Below, one piece after another: positions 46,749 to 53,453 of a stretch of DNA of 58,233 nt. Source of the stretch: a virus. Within the stretch, counting starts at the first letter, position 1. The number at the start of each line of letters is the position of its first letter. Location: positions 1-58,233 of IMG/VR virus record IMGVR_UViG_3300021379_002051; one strand, written 5' to 3'. The position numbers and the translations under genes are program-made. The notes under the pieces were generated by a model that was not told where the DNA came from, did no database searches, and was given only the letters and a program-made list of their open reading frames with translations.

Positions 46749-47727
46749 AGTATTTGATATCCGATTTTACCATTTCAGAAACAAGTTGATTGAAACTAAT
46801 ACTAGGGGACCATCCTAGTTTTCTCTTAGCCTTGCTACAATCACCCAACAAAAAATCTACCTCTGCGGGTCTATAGAGACTAGGATCAATTTCAAGGTAA
46901 TCCTTATAATTTAGATCGATTTCATTAAAAGCTAGTTCTAAAAATTCTTGTACGCTATGTGTGCTACCTGTGGCTATTACATAATCATCTGGATATTCTT
47001 GATTAAGCATCATTCTCATAGCTTCGACATAATCTCTAGCATGCCCCCAATCACGATAACTATAAATATTACCTAGTTTCAGCTTATCCTCAGTTAGTCC
47101 ATTAATCAACCTACCCAAATATTTAGTAATTTTTCTGGTAACAAAATTCTCCCCTCTTTTAGGACTCTCGTGATTAAATAATATTCCACTACAAGCATAT
47201 AGACCGTAGCTCTCTCTGTATAATTTTACCATTTGATGAGAAGCAACTTTAGATACAGCATATGGACTTTGGGGGCTGAAATCTGTAGATTCATCTTGAT
47301 ATTTTTCTTTTTCCGTAGAAGAACTATAATTAGAACCAAACATTTCGCTAGTGCTAGCTTGATAAAATCTAGTTTTAGGTGAAACACTTCTAATAATCTC
47401 AAGGATAGATACTACGCCATGAGTATTTATATTAAAGGTATTGATAGGTTGATCAAAACTAGTCCCGACATGGCTCTGGGCAGCTAAATTATAGAATTCA
47501 TCCGGTAAATATTGCGTGATAATTCTATGTAAGGAAGAGTAGTCTGTCAAATCAAATTCTTGCAAATTCAACATAGGATGTTTTATATGTTTTTCAATTC
47601 TCCAAAAATTATTGGTACTATTTCTTCTATATAAACCAATAACATTGTATCCTCTAGACAGTAAAGAACTCATTAAATAGCTGCCATCTTGTCCTGTAAT
47701 ACCAGTAATAATAGCTGTTTTATTCAT
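46732..47727 (-). CDS. gmd: GDP-mannose 4,6-dehydratase
   Basis: 331 residues, a full-length extended short-chain dehydrogenase. The NADP-binding TGITGQDG lies at 8-15, with DLTDYSS, YNLAAQSHV, the STSEMFG catalytic Ser/Thr region near 124 and the YAVSK Tyr-Lys at about 155-159. LFNHESPKRGE, RDWGHARDYVEAM and RPAEVDFLLGD follow, all typical of Gmd. It converts GDP-mannose to GDP-4-keto-6-deoxymannose, precursor of GDP-fucose, rhamnose and perosamine. It lies between packaging genes, which is unusual. No epimerase/reductase partner (fucose synthase) is seen in the window. Confidence 0.92.
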   Translation of the reverse strand: MNKTAIITGITGQDGSYLMSSLLSRGYNVIGLYRRNSTNNFWRIEKHIKHPMLNLQEFDLTDYSSLHRIITQYLPDEFYNLAAQSHVGTSFDQPINTFNINTHGVVSILEIIRSVSPKTRFYQASTSEMFGSNYSSSTEKEKYQDESTDFSPQSPYAVSKVASHQMVKLYRESYGLYACSGILFNHESPKRGENFVTRKITKYLGRLINGLTEDKLKLGNIYSYRDWGHARDYVEAMRMMLNQEYPDDYVIATGSTHSVQEFLELAFNEIDLNYKDYLEIDPSLYRPAEVDFLLGDCSKAKRKLGWSPSISFNQLVSEMVKSDIKYYEERL

Positions 47728-48553
47728 GATTTTCCTCTTCTACCTGCTCAGGAAAAAGAAAAGGTTTATCTAAATTTCCGTCTGCATATTCGTGTAAGGT
47801 CTGTAAGTTCTGTTTAAATTTTTGTGTTGCCATACTCAAGATTTCCATTTCCCTGCCTTGCTTTTCTCTGGTTTCCTCATCCTCTAGCATTCTTATTAAA
47901 CCAATCCAACTACTCTTACCATCTTCGATACGCTTAATTCTTTGCTCTCTAGTAGCTTTTAGATCTTTACTAATTCTTTGCTGCTCTGCTAACAACTTAG
48001 TATATTCATTAGTATAATTAGCTATACTATTTCTGGCAAAACTTAACTGGGTTTCTAGATTGCTTAACTTAGCAGTGTCTCTATCTGATTCTGGCATAGA
48101 ATATTCAAAATCTACTTGCTTCTGTAATTTTTCTGTTTCACTAATATGTCTTTTTCTCTCCTTCATGCTGCGATTAATTAATATATCAATCGTAATAAAC
48201 TGTTTAATTTGCAGTTCCTCGGCTGGCAATACATCCTCTCTAAATTGTTTGATTAAATTAATCCAAGTAGCTTCAAAATATTGTAACTCACCACTCGGCT
48301 CATCAAACTGCTTTTGTATCTCAGACCAGAAGCTTTTAGCATACAATTTTTGTCGAATCATAGAATCTACAACACTATCCTCACTCAAAGAGTTTTCGCT
48401 AATATACTTTTTTATCGGAGCTGTACTTCTATTGAGATGGTCTGCAATTTGATCAATAGAAAGCTTGTTGAAATTTTGTTTAATATAATCTTGCTCCTCT
48501 AAAGACAACTGTCCTTTTTTTCTAGGAACACTACTTTTTTTTCTGGTAGTCAT
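47720..48553 (-). CDS. Terminase small subunit candidate
   Basis: 277 residues. The N-terminal 60 residues contain a helix-turn-helix-like LSLEEQDYIKQNFNKLSIDQIADHLNRSTAPIKKYI, followed by an all-helical Lys/Glu-rich coiled coil (about 130-250), and an acidic end. The layout matches small terminases: DNA-binding N-terminus, oligomerising helices. Upstream of the TerL gene in the same operon, separated by three genes. I chose this by elimination and domain layout; the sequence is not close to a family I can name. Confidence 0.65.
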   Translation of the reverse strand: MTTRKKSSVPRKKGQLSLEEQDYIKQNFNKLSIDQIADHLNRSTAPIKKYISENSLSEDSVVDSMIRQKLYAKSFWSEIQKQFDEPSGELQYFEATWINLIKQFREDVLPAEELQIKQFITIDILINRSMKERKRHISETEKLQKQVDFEYSMPESDRDTAKLSNLETQLSFARNSIANYTNEYTKLLAEQQRISKDLKATREQRIKRIEDGKSSWIGLIRMLEDEETREKQGREMEILSMATQKFKQNLQTLHEYADGNLDKPFLFPEQVEEENHE

Positions 48554-49205
48554 TTAGCATCTCTTGTATATGTTTCTGTAATTTATCTAAATACTTTTTA
48601 CTAATTTTAGATCCGTGTTTAAGTTTTAGATAATGCTCCCTATATTCTTTAGAAATATTATTGTCTATATATTCTAATATCTCCTTATCCTCTATAAAAG
48701 ATAAGCTTAAGTTATCATCGTTAATTATATTATGATCTGAAATATGATTAAGCTGCATAATATTTTTCTTAGATTCATTTCTTTCATGCCAAGACCTATA
48801 CTCTTTGCACGATAATTTATCATTAAATTTCGTACATTGATTTGAGCTTTGTTTTAGATGCTTATCATAAAAAGGACAGGATTTGCAAGGTAAATCAGGT
48901 CTCTGATAATTGTTCCTTTTAAAATTAAACAACCTGTTTCTGACATGAGTCCATAGAAAGTTTTCTAATGGTCTGACTCCATCATATTTTTCTAATCCTT
49001 CTAGTGCAAAAATAGCAGCTTGTTGCTTCATGTCTTCAATATCATGATATCCAAATTTAAACTTATAGCTTAATTTTTTGGATATTTTATTCCAAACATT
49101 AACAAATTCTTCATCTGAAACTTTAACCTGCTTATTGTCCGGATTCTGGTCCGGATTCTTGTTCTTTGTCTGTTTCTGTTTCTTCTTGGCTTTGTTTTGA
49201 GTCAT
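48531..49205 (-). CDS. Phage-encoded sigma-70 family factor
   Basis: 224 residues. A basic N-terminus precedes a sigma region 2 core at about 51-97: FGYHDIEDMKQQAAIFALEGLEKYDGVRPLENFLWTHVRNRLFNFKRN. The pattern DxEDxxQxxxxxAxxxxxKYDxxRxxxxFxxxxVRNRLxxxxR is the classic core-binding and -10 recognising helix. Cys at 107, 110, 124 and 133 form a probable zinc insert. A weak region 4-like helix pair ends the protein. Late-gene sigma factors of this shape are known in T4-like and other phages (gp55). It is the first gene of the late operon with the tiny 49132 gene, so it can feed its own promoter. Confidence 0.8.
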   Translation of the reverse strand: MTQNKAKKKQKQTKNKNPDQNPDNKQVKVSDEEFVNVWNKISKKLSYKFKFGYHDIEDMKQQAAIFALEGLEKYDGVRPLENFLWTHVRNRLFNFKRNNYQRPDLPCKSCPFYDKHLKQSSNQCTKFNDKLSCKEYRSWHERNESKKNIMQLNHISDHNIINDDNLSLSFIEDKEILEYIDNNISKEYREHYLKLKHGSKISKKYLDKLQKHIQEMLNDYQKKK

Positions 49206-49311
49206 TCAATAAAGATGCTATGCTTTTTCCTTCGGGTTTATGTAAATCTTCCCCAACATCTATGTCTGATACGATATTTAATATGCTGCCTGTTAATTGT
49301 GCTTGCTTCAT
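49132..49311 (-). CDS. Small protein upstream of sigma factor, 59 residues
   Basis: 59 residues from the ATG at 49311, with AAAGG upstream and a TAA at 49134-49132, overlapping the sigma gene by 74 bp. The N-terminus has a hydrophobic LTGSILNIVSD and the end is Gln/Glu-rich. The late motif GGTGTATT lies 36 nt upstream, which supports this start as the first gene of the operon. Function unknown; a sigma partner is possible. Confidence 0.5.
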   Translation of the reverse strand: MKQAQLTGSILNIVSDIDVGEDLHKPEGKSIASLLNDSKQSQEETETDKEQESGPESGQ

Positions 49312-49319
49312 AATGTAAC

Positions 49320-49347
49320 TTGCCTTTTGTTAAGGTTCTACTATAAT
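49320..49347 (+). promoter_or_regulatory. Sigma-70-like promoter for the HTTM operon
   Basis: TTGCCT (49320-49325), a 16-base spacer, TATAAT (49342-49347), 44 bp before the ATG at 49392. It abuts the minus-strand late motif. Confidence 0.5.
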
Positions 49348-49355
49348 AATACACC
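49348..49355 (-). promoter_or_regulatory. Putative phage late promoter, GGTGTATT
   Basis: GGTGTATTATTATAG on the minus strand, 36 nt before the ATG at 49311. It lies back to back with the plus-strand promoter, so early and late promoters share one short intergenic region. Confidence 0.5.
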
Positions 49356-49391
49356 GGTTTATAAAATTGTCAATGTATCCCAGAGACTATC

Positions 49392-49595
49392 ATGAAATAT
49401 AAAAAATGGAATAATCAAGAACTAGATTTCATCAAAAATAATTTTACAGTTATGTCTGATGCTGATCTGGCTCAAAGACTAAGCAAAGAAAATGAAAAAA
49501 TTACTGTATATATGATTAGAAGACAGCGCAGAAGTATACAGGCTAATAAAAAAAGAGGAAGACCCAGAAAAACAAATAACAATGATAATCAATGA
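49392..49595 (+). CDS. Small HTH / AT-hook-like DNA-binding protein
   Basis: 67 residues, very basic. Residues 1-40 (KWNNQELDFIKNNFTVMSDADLAQRLSKE) look like a short helix-turn-helix, and the end GRPRK is an AT-hook. The N-terminus resembles that of the small terminase candidate (EEQDYIKQNFNKLSIDQIADHLNR). It may regulate the divergent junction, or bind DNA generally. First gene of the plus-strand operon, with the next gene overlapping by 14 bp. Confidence 0.6.
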   Translation: MKYKKWNNQELDFIKNNFTVMSDADLAQRLSKENEKITVYMIRRQRRSIQANKKRGRPRKTNNNDNQ

Positions 49596-50106
49596 TTTGA
49601 TATCTATTTTTCAGTACTGTCTGATAATTTTTGCATTCATATCCATAATAATGATTATGATTTATAGCAATGCTTATTATTATACAATAATGTCCTATAT
49701 ATATCAACACAGCATATTCAACACTATCAATAATGGTCTACAATTCAGTCATGCCTGGAACCATTTTGGAGGACCGTCTATGCCGTTCGACGTATCAATA
49801 AAAGCTATTATTTATCAGGATGAAAAGAGATACGAGATTGTTTTATATGATCCTGCCACAAACACGACTTGGCAAAATAAAAAAATCAATGTGCTAGATG
49901 CTAAGTGGTTTGAATATGTGAAAAACGGTAATCAAGATGCAGTGAAAGCATTATATAATTATTTACAAAGACTGTATCGTACTGATCGCATACAAATACA
50001 GGCACACTTTCAGCCAATGAAAGGTTTTCATGCTATAAATTACCAACATCAAGGTTTTGTACATGATATAAATATACAACAAGAAGGTGGTCAAGACGCT
50101 CATTAA
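49582..50106 (+). CDS. Membrane-anchored protein, HTTM-associated (DUF5819-like?)
   Basis: 174 residues. One transmembrane helix at about 5-28 (IFQYCLIIFAFISIIMIMIY) precedes an extracytoplasmic beta-rich domain with FSHAWNHFGGPSMPFDVSIKAIIYQ, then RYEIVLYDPATNTTWQ and AKWFEYVKNG. The W-x-HFGGP feature is like the WNMFAP of DUF5819-type proteins found beside HTTM genes in bacteria. I infer the relationship; it is weak. It overlaps the 49392 gene and lies 28 bp before the HTTM gene, as expected of a three-gene cassette. Confidence 0.5.
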   Translation: MIINDLISIFQYCLIIFAFISIIMIMIYSNAYYYTIMSYIYQHSIFNTINNGLQFSHAWNHFGGPSMPFDVSIKAIIYQDEKRYEIVLYDPATNTTWQNKKINVLDAKWFEYVKNGNQDAVKALYNYLQRLYRTDRIQIQAHFQPMKGFHAINYQHQGFVHDINIQQEGGQDAH

Positions 50107-50134
50107 CCAGCAGCCATAGAAGGAAACACCGTGG

Positions 50135-51034
50135 ATGTTTGAGATAAACGATATTTATGATTTGTTGCTACTACTAGTAGATAACACAAAATATTTTTTA
50201 TTTGAGCCAACTATGTCTACTACTACAGGACTGGCTAGAATCATGATAGCCATTGCAAATATAATATTACTTATGGAATATCGTGATAGAACAGATAGGT
50301 ATCTTAGTACAGCTAGTGTTGCTACATTTCCTAAAGTACATATAAAATATGTAGATTTGCTTGTGTGGGATAGATGGAATAACTGTAATGCTAATAGTTT
50401 TATTATATTTGGTATTTTATGTAGTATAAGTTTCATGGTTGGTTTTTGCTCTAATATATGCGCCCTGTTATTGTATATAGTATCTTTGTCTACGTATAGT
50501 AGAAACTATCTGATAGAAAACGCAGGTCACTGTCAAATGAGAGCAATGCTGCTGCTCATGATATTTAGTAGATGTGGAGATGCTTTATCACTGGACACAA
50601 TAATACAAAATAAAAATTTTATAGGATCTATGGGAGAACCTTGGTGTGATAGATTTATGCAAGTTTTTATAGCGCTAATGTACTATAAAACTATTACATA
50701 TAAAATGATTAGTGGACCATCCTGGTGGAAAGGAGAAGTATTAAGCTATGCTCTTAACTCATTAGAGTTCGGTAAATATTCTCAACATTTTACATTTCCC
50801 AGATGGTTATGTATTATGGGATCATACTATACAATAGCTACACAAAACGCCCTAGTGTATCTAATATGGTTTAAAGAATTTAGGTATTATGTGTTGATCA
50901 ACTCTATGCTACATCATGCTATGATGCTTATGCTTATGAAACTAGGAGCTTTTCCTATTGTTGCTATTAGTTGCTTGAGTGTTTTTGTTCCTTCAGATGA
51001 TCTGGCTAAATTTTTATCTAGATTTATACAATGA
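50135..51034 (+). CDS. HTTM domain (vitamin K-dependent gamma-carboxylase-like) membrane protein
   Basis: 299 residues with about six membrane segments, for example TGLARIMIAIANIILLM, FIIFGILCSISFMVGFCSNICALLLYIVSL, and MLLLMIFSRCGDALSLD. HTTM hallmarks are the opening GLARI, the conserved R/SLD element near 165, PWWK..., and a final LHHAMMLMLMKLGAFP...SCLSVF. HTTM proteins are named for homology to vertebrate gamma-glutamyl carboxylase; the bacterial role is mostly unknown. It overlaps the DCC gene (ATGA), a pairing known from bacterial genomes. The start ATG at 50135 follows AAGGA at 10 bases. Confidence 0.8.
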   Translation: MFEINDIYDLLLLLVDNTKYFLFEPTMSTTTGLARIMIAIANIILLMEYRDRTDRYLSTASVATFPKVHIKYVDLLVWDRWNNCNANSFIIFGILCSISFMVGFCSNICALLLYIVSLSTYSRNYLIENAGHCQMRAMLLLMIFSRCGDALSLDTIIQNKNFIGSMGEPWCDRFMQVFIALMYYKTITYKMISGPSWWKGEVLSYALNSLEFGKYSQHFTFPRWLCIMGSYYTIATQNALVYLIWFKEFRYYVLINSMLHHAMMLMLMKLGAFPIVAISCLSVFVPSDDLAKFLSRFIQ

Positions 51035-51300
51035 TAGTGATACTAGACGGATATTGTAAATTTTGCAGAAGGGTGGGCGAATATATGGGGAAATTTACGA
51101 AAATTGGTGATCTAACCGTATTGTATAGTGATATGGAAGATGCTAGGGGCTTAATGTATAAGTATGGTATGGGGGATAGTATTGATAATATAGTGGGAAT
51201 AGTGGGAAACTATAAGGTTGTAGAGGGTGTTTATTGTTGGATTGTAGAATTAATTAAAAGGAGATTGTGGGATGGGAAGAAGAATAGGAAGCAAGGATAA
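51031..51300 (+). CDS. DCC-family thiol-oxidoreductase-like protein
   Basis: 89 residues, starting MIVILDGYCKFCRRVGEYMG: the DGxCxFC motif at 6-12 is the hallmark of DCC (DUF393) proteins, named for Asp-Cys-Cys, which have a thioredoxin-like fold. Later: LTVLYSDMEDARGLMYKYGMGDSIDNIVGIV, the typical helix and strand, though short of the usual 120-130 residues, so it is a minimal version. It is coupled to the HTTM gene by a 4-bp overlap. Predicted redox partner or thiol donor for the HTTM protein; unproven. Confidence 0.75.
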   Translation: MIVILDGYCKFCRRVGEYMGKFTKIGDLTVLYSDMEDARGLMYKYGMGDSIDNIVGIVGNYKVVEGVYCWIVELIKRRLWDGKKNRKQG

Positions 51301-52354
51301 GAAATCAAGGAAAAAGAAGGTGTTTGTTGATTCTGCACAGGAAAGACAAATTGTGTGTGACTATAATAATGGTATGAGTTCTGCAGACATAAGAAGTAAG
51401 TATGGGATTAGTAATAGTCAGTTGAGCAGAATAAGGGGGGATAGAGGGGTAAAGGTCAAACTAAGAAGAGATATTGTTGATAGTTGGGAGGTAGTAGGGG
51501 ATTTTAAAGACTATAAGGAAACTAGTGGTATATATGCTATATATTTTATCTGGAATTATGATAAAGAAGATCCTGATAAAAACCATAAAATCAATAATAT
51601 AAAAGCTTATATAGGTAGTAGTGTCAATATAGGACAAAGATTAATGGCTCATGATAATGAGTTAAAAAATAATAAGCATTTTAATAAAAATCTGCAGGAT
51701 AGATATAATGATTGTGAATTTTCTGTAAGGTATGCCATAATAGAAGAATGTGGTGAAGATGAGATTATGCAGAAGGAAGGGGGCTATCTTGATAGGTGGA
51801 ATATGGGGTGTCTTTTTAATACGTGGAAGGTTATTAAAAAAGAAGATATAGAGCCGTGGCTAGAAAAAGCTATAACCATGGATGCTTATGATAAAAACTA
51901 TACTATTAGCAAAACGAACTTCTATAATGGAACTGCTTGTAAAGAAACGAATAATGTGCATAAAAGCGGATATGGAAGAATGCAAACAACTATTGAAGGA
52001 GTTACGAAATATCTAGCAAAACATAGAGTAGCATACTGGCATAAGCATGGAGAATATGTTGAGTTGGTGAGACATATGTGTGATAATCCGAAATGTTTTA
52101 ATCCTGAGCATTTAGCAGCAGGGAATCATAGACAGAATAATTTGGATAGGCGAGGCGATTTTCCTGAAGAATTTGAAAGGAAATGGCTGGAGTGTAAAGG
52201 AGATGTGATAAAATTAACAGAAGAATTTGGATGGAAGGCTAACGCTAAACTAAAAGACGGAGGTGTAAGCTGTAGTGTTTATGAATGGGAGAAGAAGCTA
52301 GACTTAAGGAATAAGTATCCTGAAATCGTTAAGAACAGGGGCCTATTAAGATAG
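51272..52354 (+). CDS. Dual-domain GIY-YIG and HNH endonuclease
   Basis: 360 residues. An N-terminal helix-turn-helix (YNNGMSSADIRSKYGISNSQLSRI, 31-54) is followed by a GIY-YIG core: SGIYAIYF at 85-92, AYIGSSVNIGQRL at 112-124 with the key Arg123, and an E near 169. At 235-290 is an HNH/recombination-endonuclease type zinc finger with RHMCDNPKCFNPEHLAAGNHRQNN: H268, C270, C275, N277 and H280. Two nuclease folds in one protein is uncommon and suggests a homing endonuclease built from modules. It overlaps the DCC gene by 29 bp and a terminator follows. Confidence 0.8.
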   Translation: MGRRIGSKDKKSRKKKVFVDSAQERQIVCDYNNGMSSADIRSKYGISNSQLSRIRGDRGVKVKLRRDIVDSWEVVGDFKDYKETSGIYAIYFIWNYDKEDPDKNHKINNIKAYIGSSVNIGQRLMAHDNELKNNKHFNKNLQDRYNDCEFSVRYAIIEECGEDEIMQKEGGYLDRWNMGCLFNTWKVIKKEDIEPWLEKAITMDAYDKNYTISKTNFYNGTACKETNNVHKSGYGRMQTTIEGVTKYLAKHRVAYWHKHGEYVELVRHMCDNPKCFNPEHLAAGNHRQNNLDRRGDFPEEFERKWLECKGDVIKLTEEFGWKANAKLKDGGVSCSVYEWEKKLDLRNKYPEIVKNRGLLR

Positions 52355-52395
52355 TTTAGGTAATACTTTTTTATTTATATGTCCCTACTGTAATT

Positions 52396-52415
52396 GCACC
52401 CCGGTGCGTTTTTTA
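52396..52415 (+). terminator. Intrinsic terminator after the endonuclease gene
   Basis: GCACC pairs with GGTGC around a very small loop, followed by G and six T. It ends the HTTM operon. Confidence 0.7.
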
Positions 52416-52480
52416 TATGGTGGGGATACATCATAATATAATGAAAAAACCCCCCTATATGTAGATATATATGTAAAGTA

Positions 52481-52509
52481 TTGATACGTATAGACTTATG
52501 TGATATACT
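52481..52509 (+). promoter_or_regulatory. Sigma-70 promoter, TTGATA-N17-TATACT
   Basis: TTGATA (52481-52486) with 17 bp to TATACT (52504-52509). A C/G hairpin (52518-52536) begins just after the expected start, so transcripts from it would begin with a stem-loop. Confidence 0.65.
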
Positions 52510-52510
52510 G

Positions 52511-52536
52511 CCGGCCGACCCCCTCTGTGGTGGGGT
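52511..52536. repeat. GCCGGCC palindrome plus C/G hairpin, copy A
   Basis: GCCGGCC followed by ACCCC...GGGGT arms. It is the first of a series of similar elements in the early region. Confidence 0.6.
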
Positions 52537-52654
52537 GAACATTATTATACCATGCTAATGAGGGGGATGATAGCAAACTGTGTGCCGAAACACAAAAAAC
52601 TTTTGGCACGATATTTGCAGTAGAAAAAAAATAAAAAAATTTTTCAGAAAGTAC

Positions 52655-52683
52655 TTGACACCTGACGATACTAGGTATATACT
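52655..52683 (+). promoter_or_regulatory. Sigma-70 promoter, TTGACA-N17-TATACT
   Basis: TTGACA at 52655-52660, 17-bp spacer, TATACT at 52678-52683, leading to the gene at 52723. The leader contains AAGAAAGAAAAGGAAAAG, the purine-rich 5' leader typical of the early region. Confidence 0.85.
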
Positions 52684-52722
52684 TGAAGCATAACAAGCAA
52701 CCAAGAAAGAAAAGGAAAAGAC

Positions 52723-52917
52723 ATGAAAAAGTTTCTCTCATACTTCGAAGCAAACGGAATTCGCTACACTATCCTCAACAAGATGAGAATCTTTCTCTCA
52801 CAGAATAATCGAGTAGTTGCTGTTCAGCCTCAAGATGCTGTGCTGCAAAAGCCTTCACAAGATCCTCTGCTTGTTCGCTTTTGGCAGAATGAGTTGAATC
52901 GGGAATACGCCCGATAA
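52723..52917 (+). CDS. Small early protein, 64 residues
   Basis: A basic protein, starting MKKFLSYFEANG. An AAGGAAAAG ribosome site is well placed before the ATG and a near-consensus promoter lies upstream. Mixed helix, with aromatic and Arg residues (NKMRIFLSQNNRV). Family not recognised. Probably one of the short host-takeover proteins typical of this region. Confidence 0.65.
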   Translation: MKKFLSYFEANGIRYTILNKMRIFLSQNNRVVAVQPQDAVLQKPSQDPLLVRFWQNELNREYAR

Positions 52918-52955
52918 AGTAACATATTTACACTACTACTAAAGAGGTACTCACT

Positions 52956-53147
52956 ATGGGTGGTTTCTATTCTAGCGACAAGCGTATCATGGGTTGGATC
53001 AGTGGTTGGATCGACAGGGGATCATCCCCCCATTATAGGGGTGTTCTTGCTGCTCAACTGCGACTGATTCGCAAGAAGCATGGTACCCTACTTGCGAGGG
53101 GGTATCGAGATCATATGCTCTGGATAGGTTCATACCCTACTAGGTAG
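52956..53147 (+). CDS. Small early protein, 63 residues, basic
   Basis: Start MGGFYSSDKRIMGW after AGAGG. Rich in Arg, Trp and Gly. The stop codon TAG lies in the loop of a CCTAC-TAG-GTAGG hairpin, and two further C/G palindromes are inside the coding sequence (53026-53042, 53082-53105). Unrecognised. It follows the 52723 gene in the same transcript. Confidence 0.6.
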   Translation: MGGFYSSDKRIMGWISGWIDRGSSPHYRGVLAAQLRLIRKKHGTLLARGYRDHMLWIGSYPTR

Positions 53148-53170
53148 GTTTACCCCCCAAAAGAATTACT

Positions 53171-53222
53171 AGCCGAACGTAAGTGCTTGGTAGATAAGGA
53201 CTTACGAGCGATTCGGCCGGCC
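53171..53222. repeat. 52-bp intergenic repeat, copy 1
   Basis: Matches 55491-55542 with one mismatch. It contains the inverted repeat CGTAAGT...ACTTACG with 15 bases between the arms, and ends in GGCCGGCC. A partial third copy with a different loop lies at 57719-57764. Confidence 0.9.
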
Positions 53223-53223
53223 G

Positions 53224-53242
53224 ACCCCCACTGCAGGGGGGT
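53224..53242. repeat. C/G hairpin, copy B
   Basis: ACCCCC, loop ACTGCA, GGGGGGT. Strong short stem, no long T run after it, so termination function is uncertain. Confidence 0.7.
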
Positions 53243-53346
53243 ATCACCTAAAGTATCTAGCTAGGGAAGCATACCACACCAAAGAGGGGTATCGCTATTC
53301 TGCTAGCAAACGCTGTGCCAAACGAGCAAAAAATGCCGGAAAGTTT

Positions 53347-53364
53347 TGTCAAATTTTCTTGACA
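53347..53364. promoter_or_regulatory. Operator-like inverted repeat, copy B
   Basis: TGTCAA-ATTTTC-TTGACA, perfect 6-bp arms, 20 bp upstream of the -35 box at 53385. Same design and arms in cassettes C and D. Confidence 0.65.
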
Positions 53365-53384
53365 TAAAAATTCCAAAATTATTG

Positions 53385-53413
53385 TTGACAACTAAAGATT
53401 GCTTTGGTATAAT
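53385..53413 (+). promoter_or_regulatory. Consensus sigma-70 promoter, TTGACA-N17-TATAAT
   Basis: TTGACA at 53385-53390, 17-bp spacer, TATAAT at 53408-53413, and an extended TGG before the -10. The initial transcript GTCGATATAAGG... is shared with other early promoters. Confidence 0.92.
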
Positions 53414-53453
53414 GTCGATATAAGGAATAAGGAAGAAAGAAAAGGAGAAAAAA

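Larger units (their letters stand above)
52355..52722 (+). other. Intergenic control region A
   Basis: Between the endonuclease and the first small early gene. It contains a terminator (52396-52415), a promoter (52481-52509), a GCCGGCC palindrome (52511-52517), a C/G hairpin (52518-52536), an inverted repeat with GTGCC...GGCAC (about 52581-52608) and a second promoter (52655-52683). I see no gene in it. Confidence 0.75.
53148..53453 (+). other. Intergenic control cassette B
   Basis: Contains, in order, the CGTAAGT...ACTTACG hairpin (53178-53206), GGCCGGCC (53215-53222), a C5/G6 hairpin (53224-53242), a GTGCCAAACG box (53314-53323), the inverted repeat TGTCAA-N6-TTGACA (53347-53364), and a consensus promoter (53385-53413) with its leader. 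No gene. Confidence 0.75.

Noticed and set aside
53178-53222. tRNA-like structure in the CGTAAGT hairpin
   Set aside because: There is no T-loop GGTTCNANNCC or anticodon arm and the length is wrong for tRNA.
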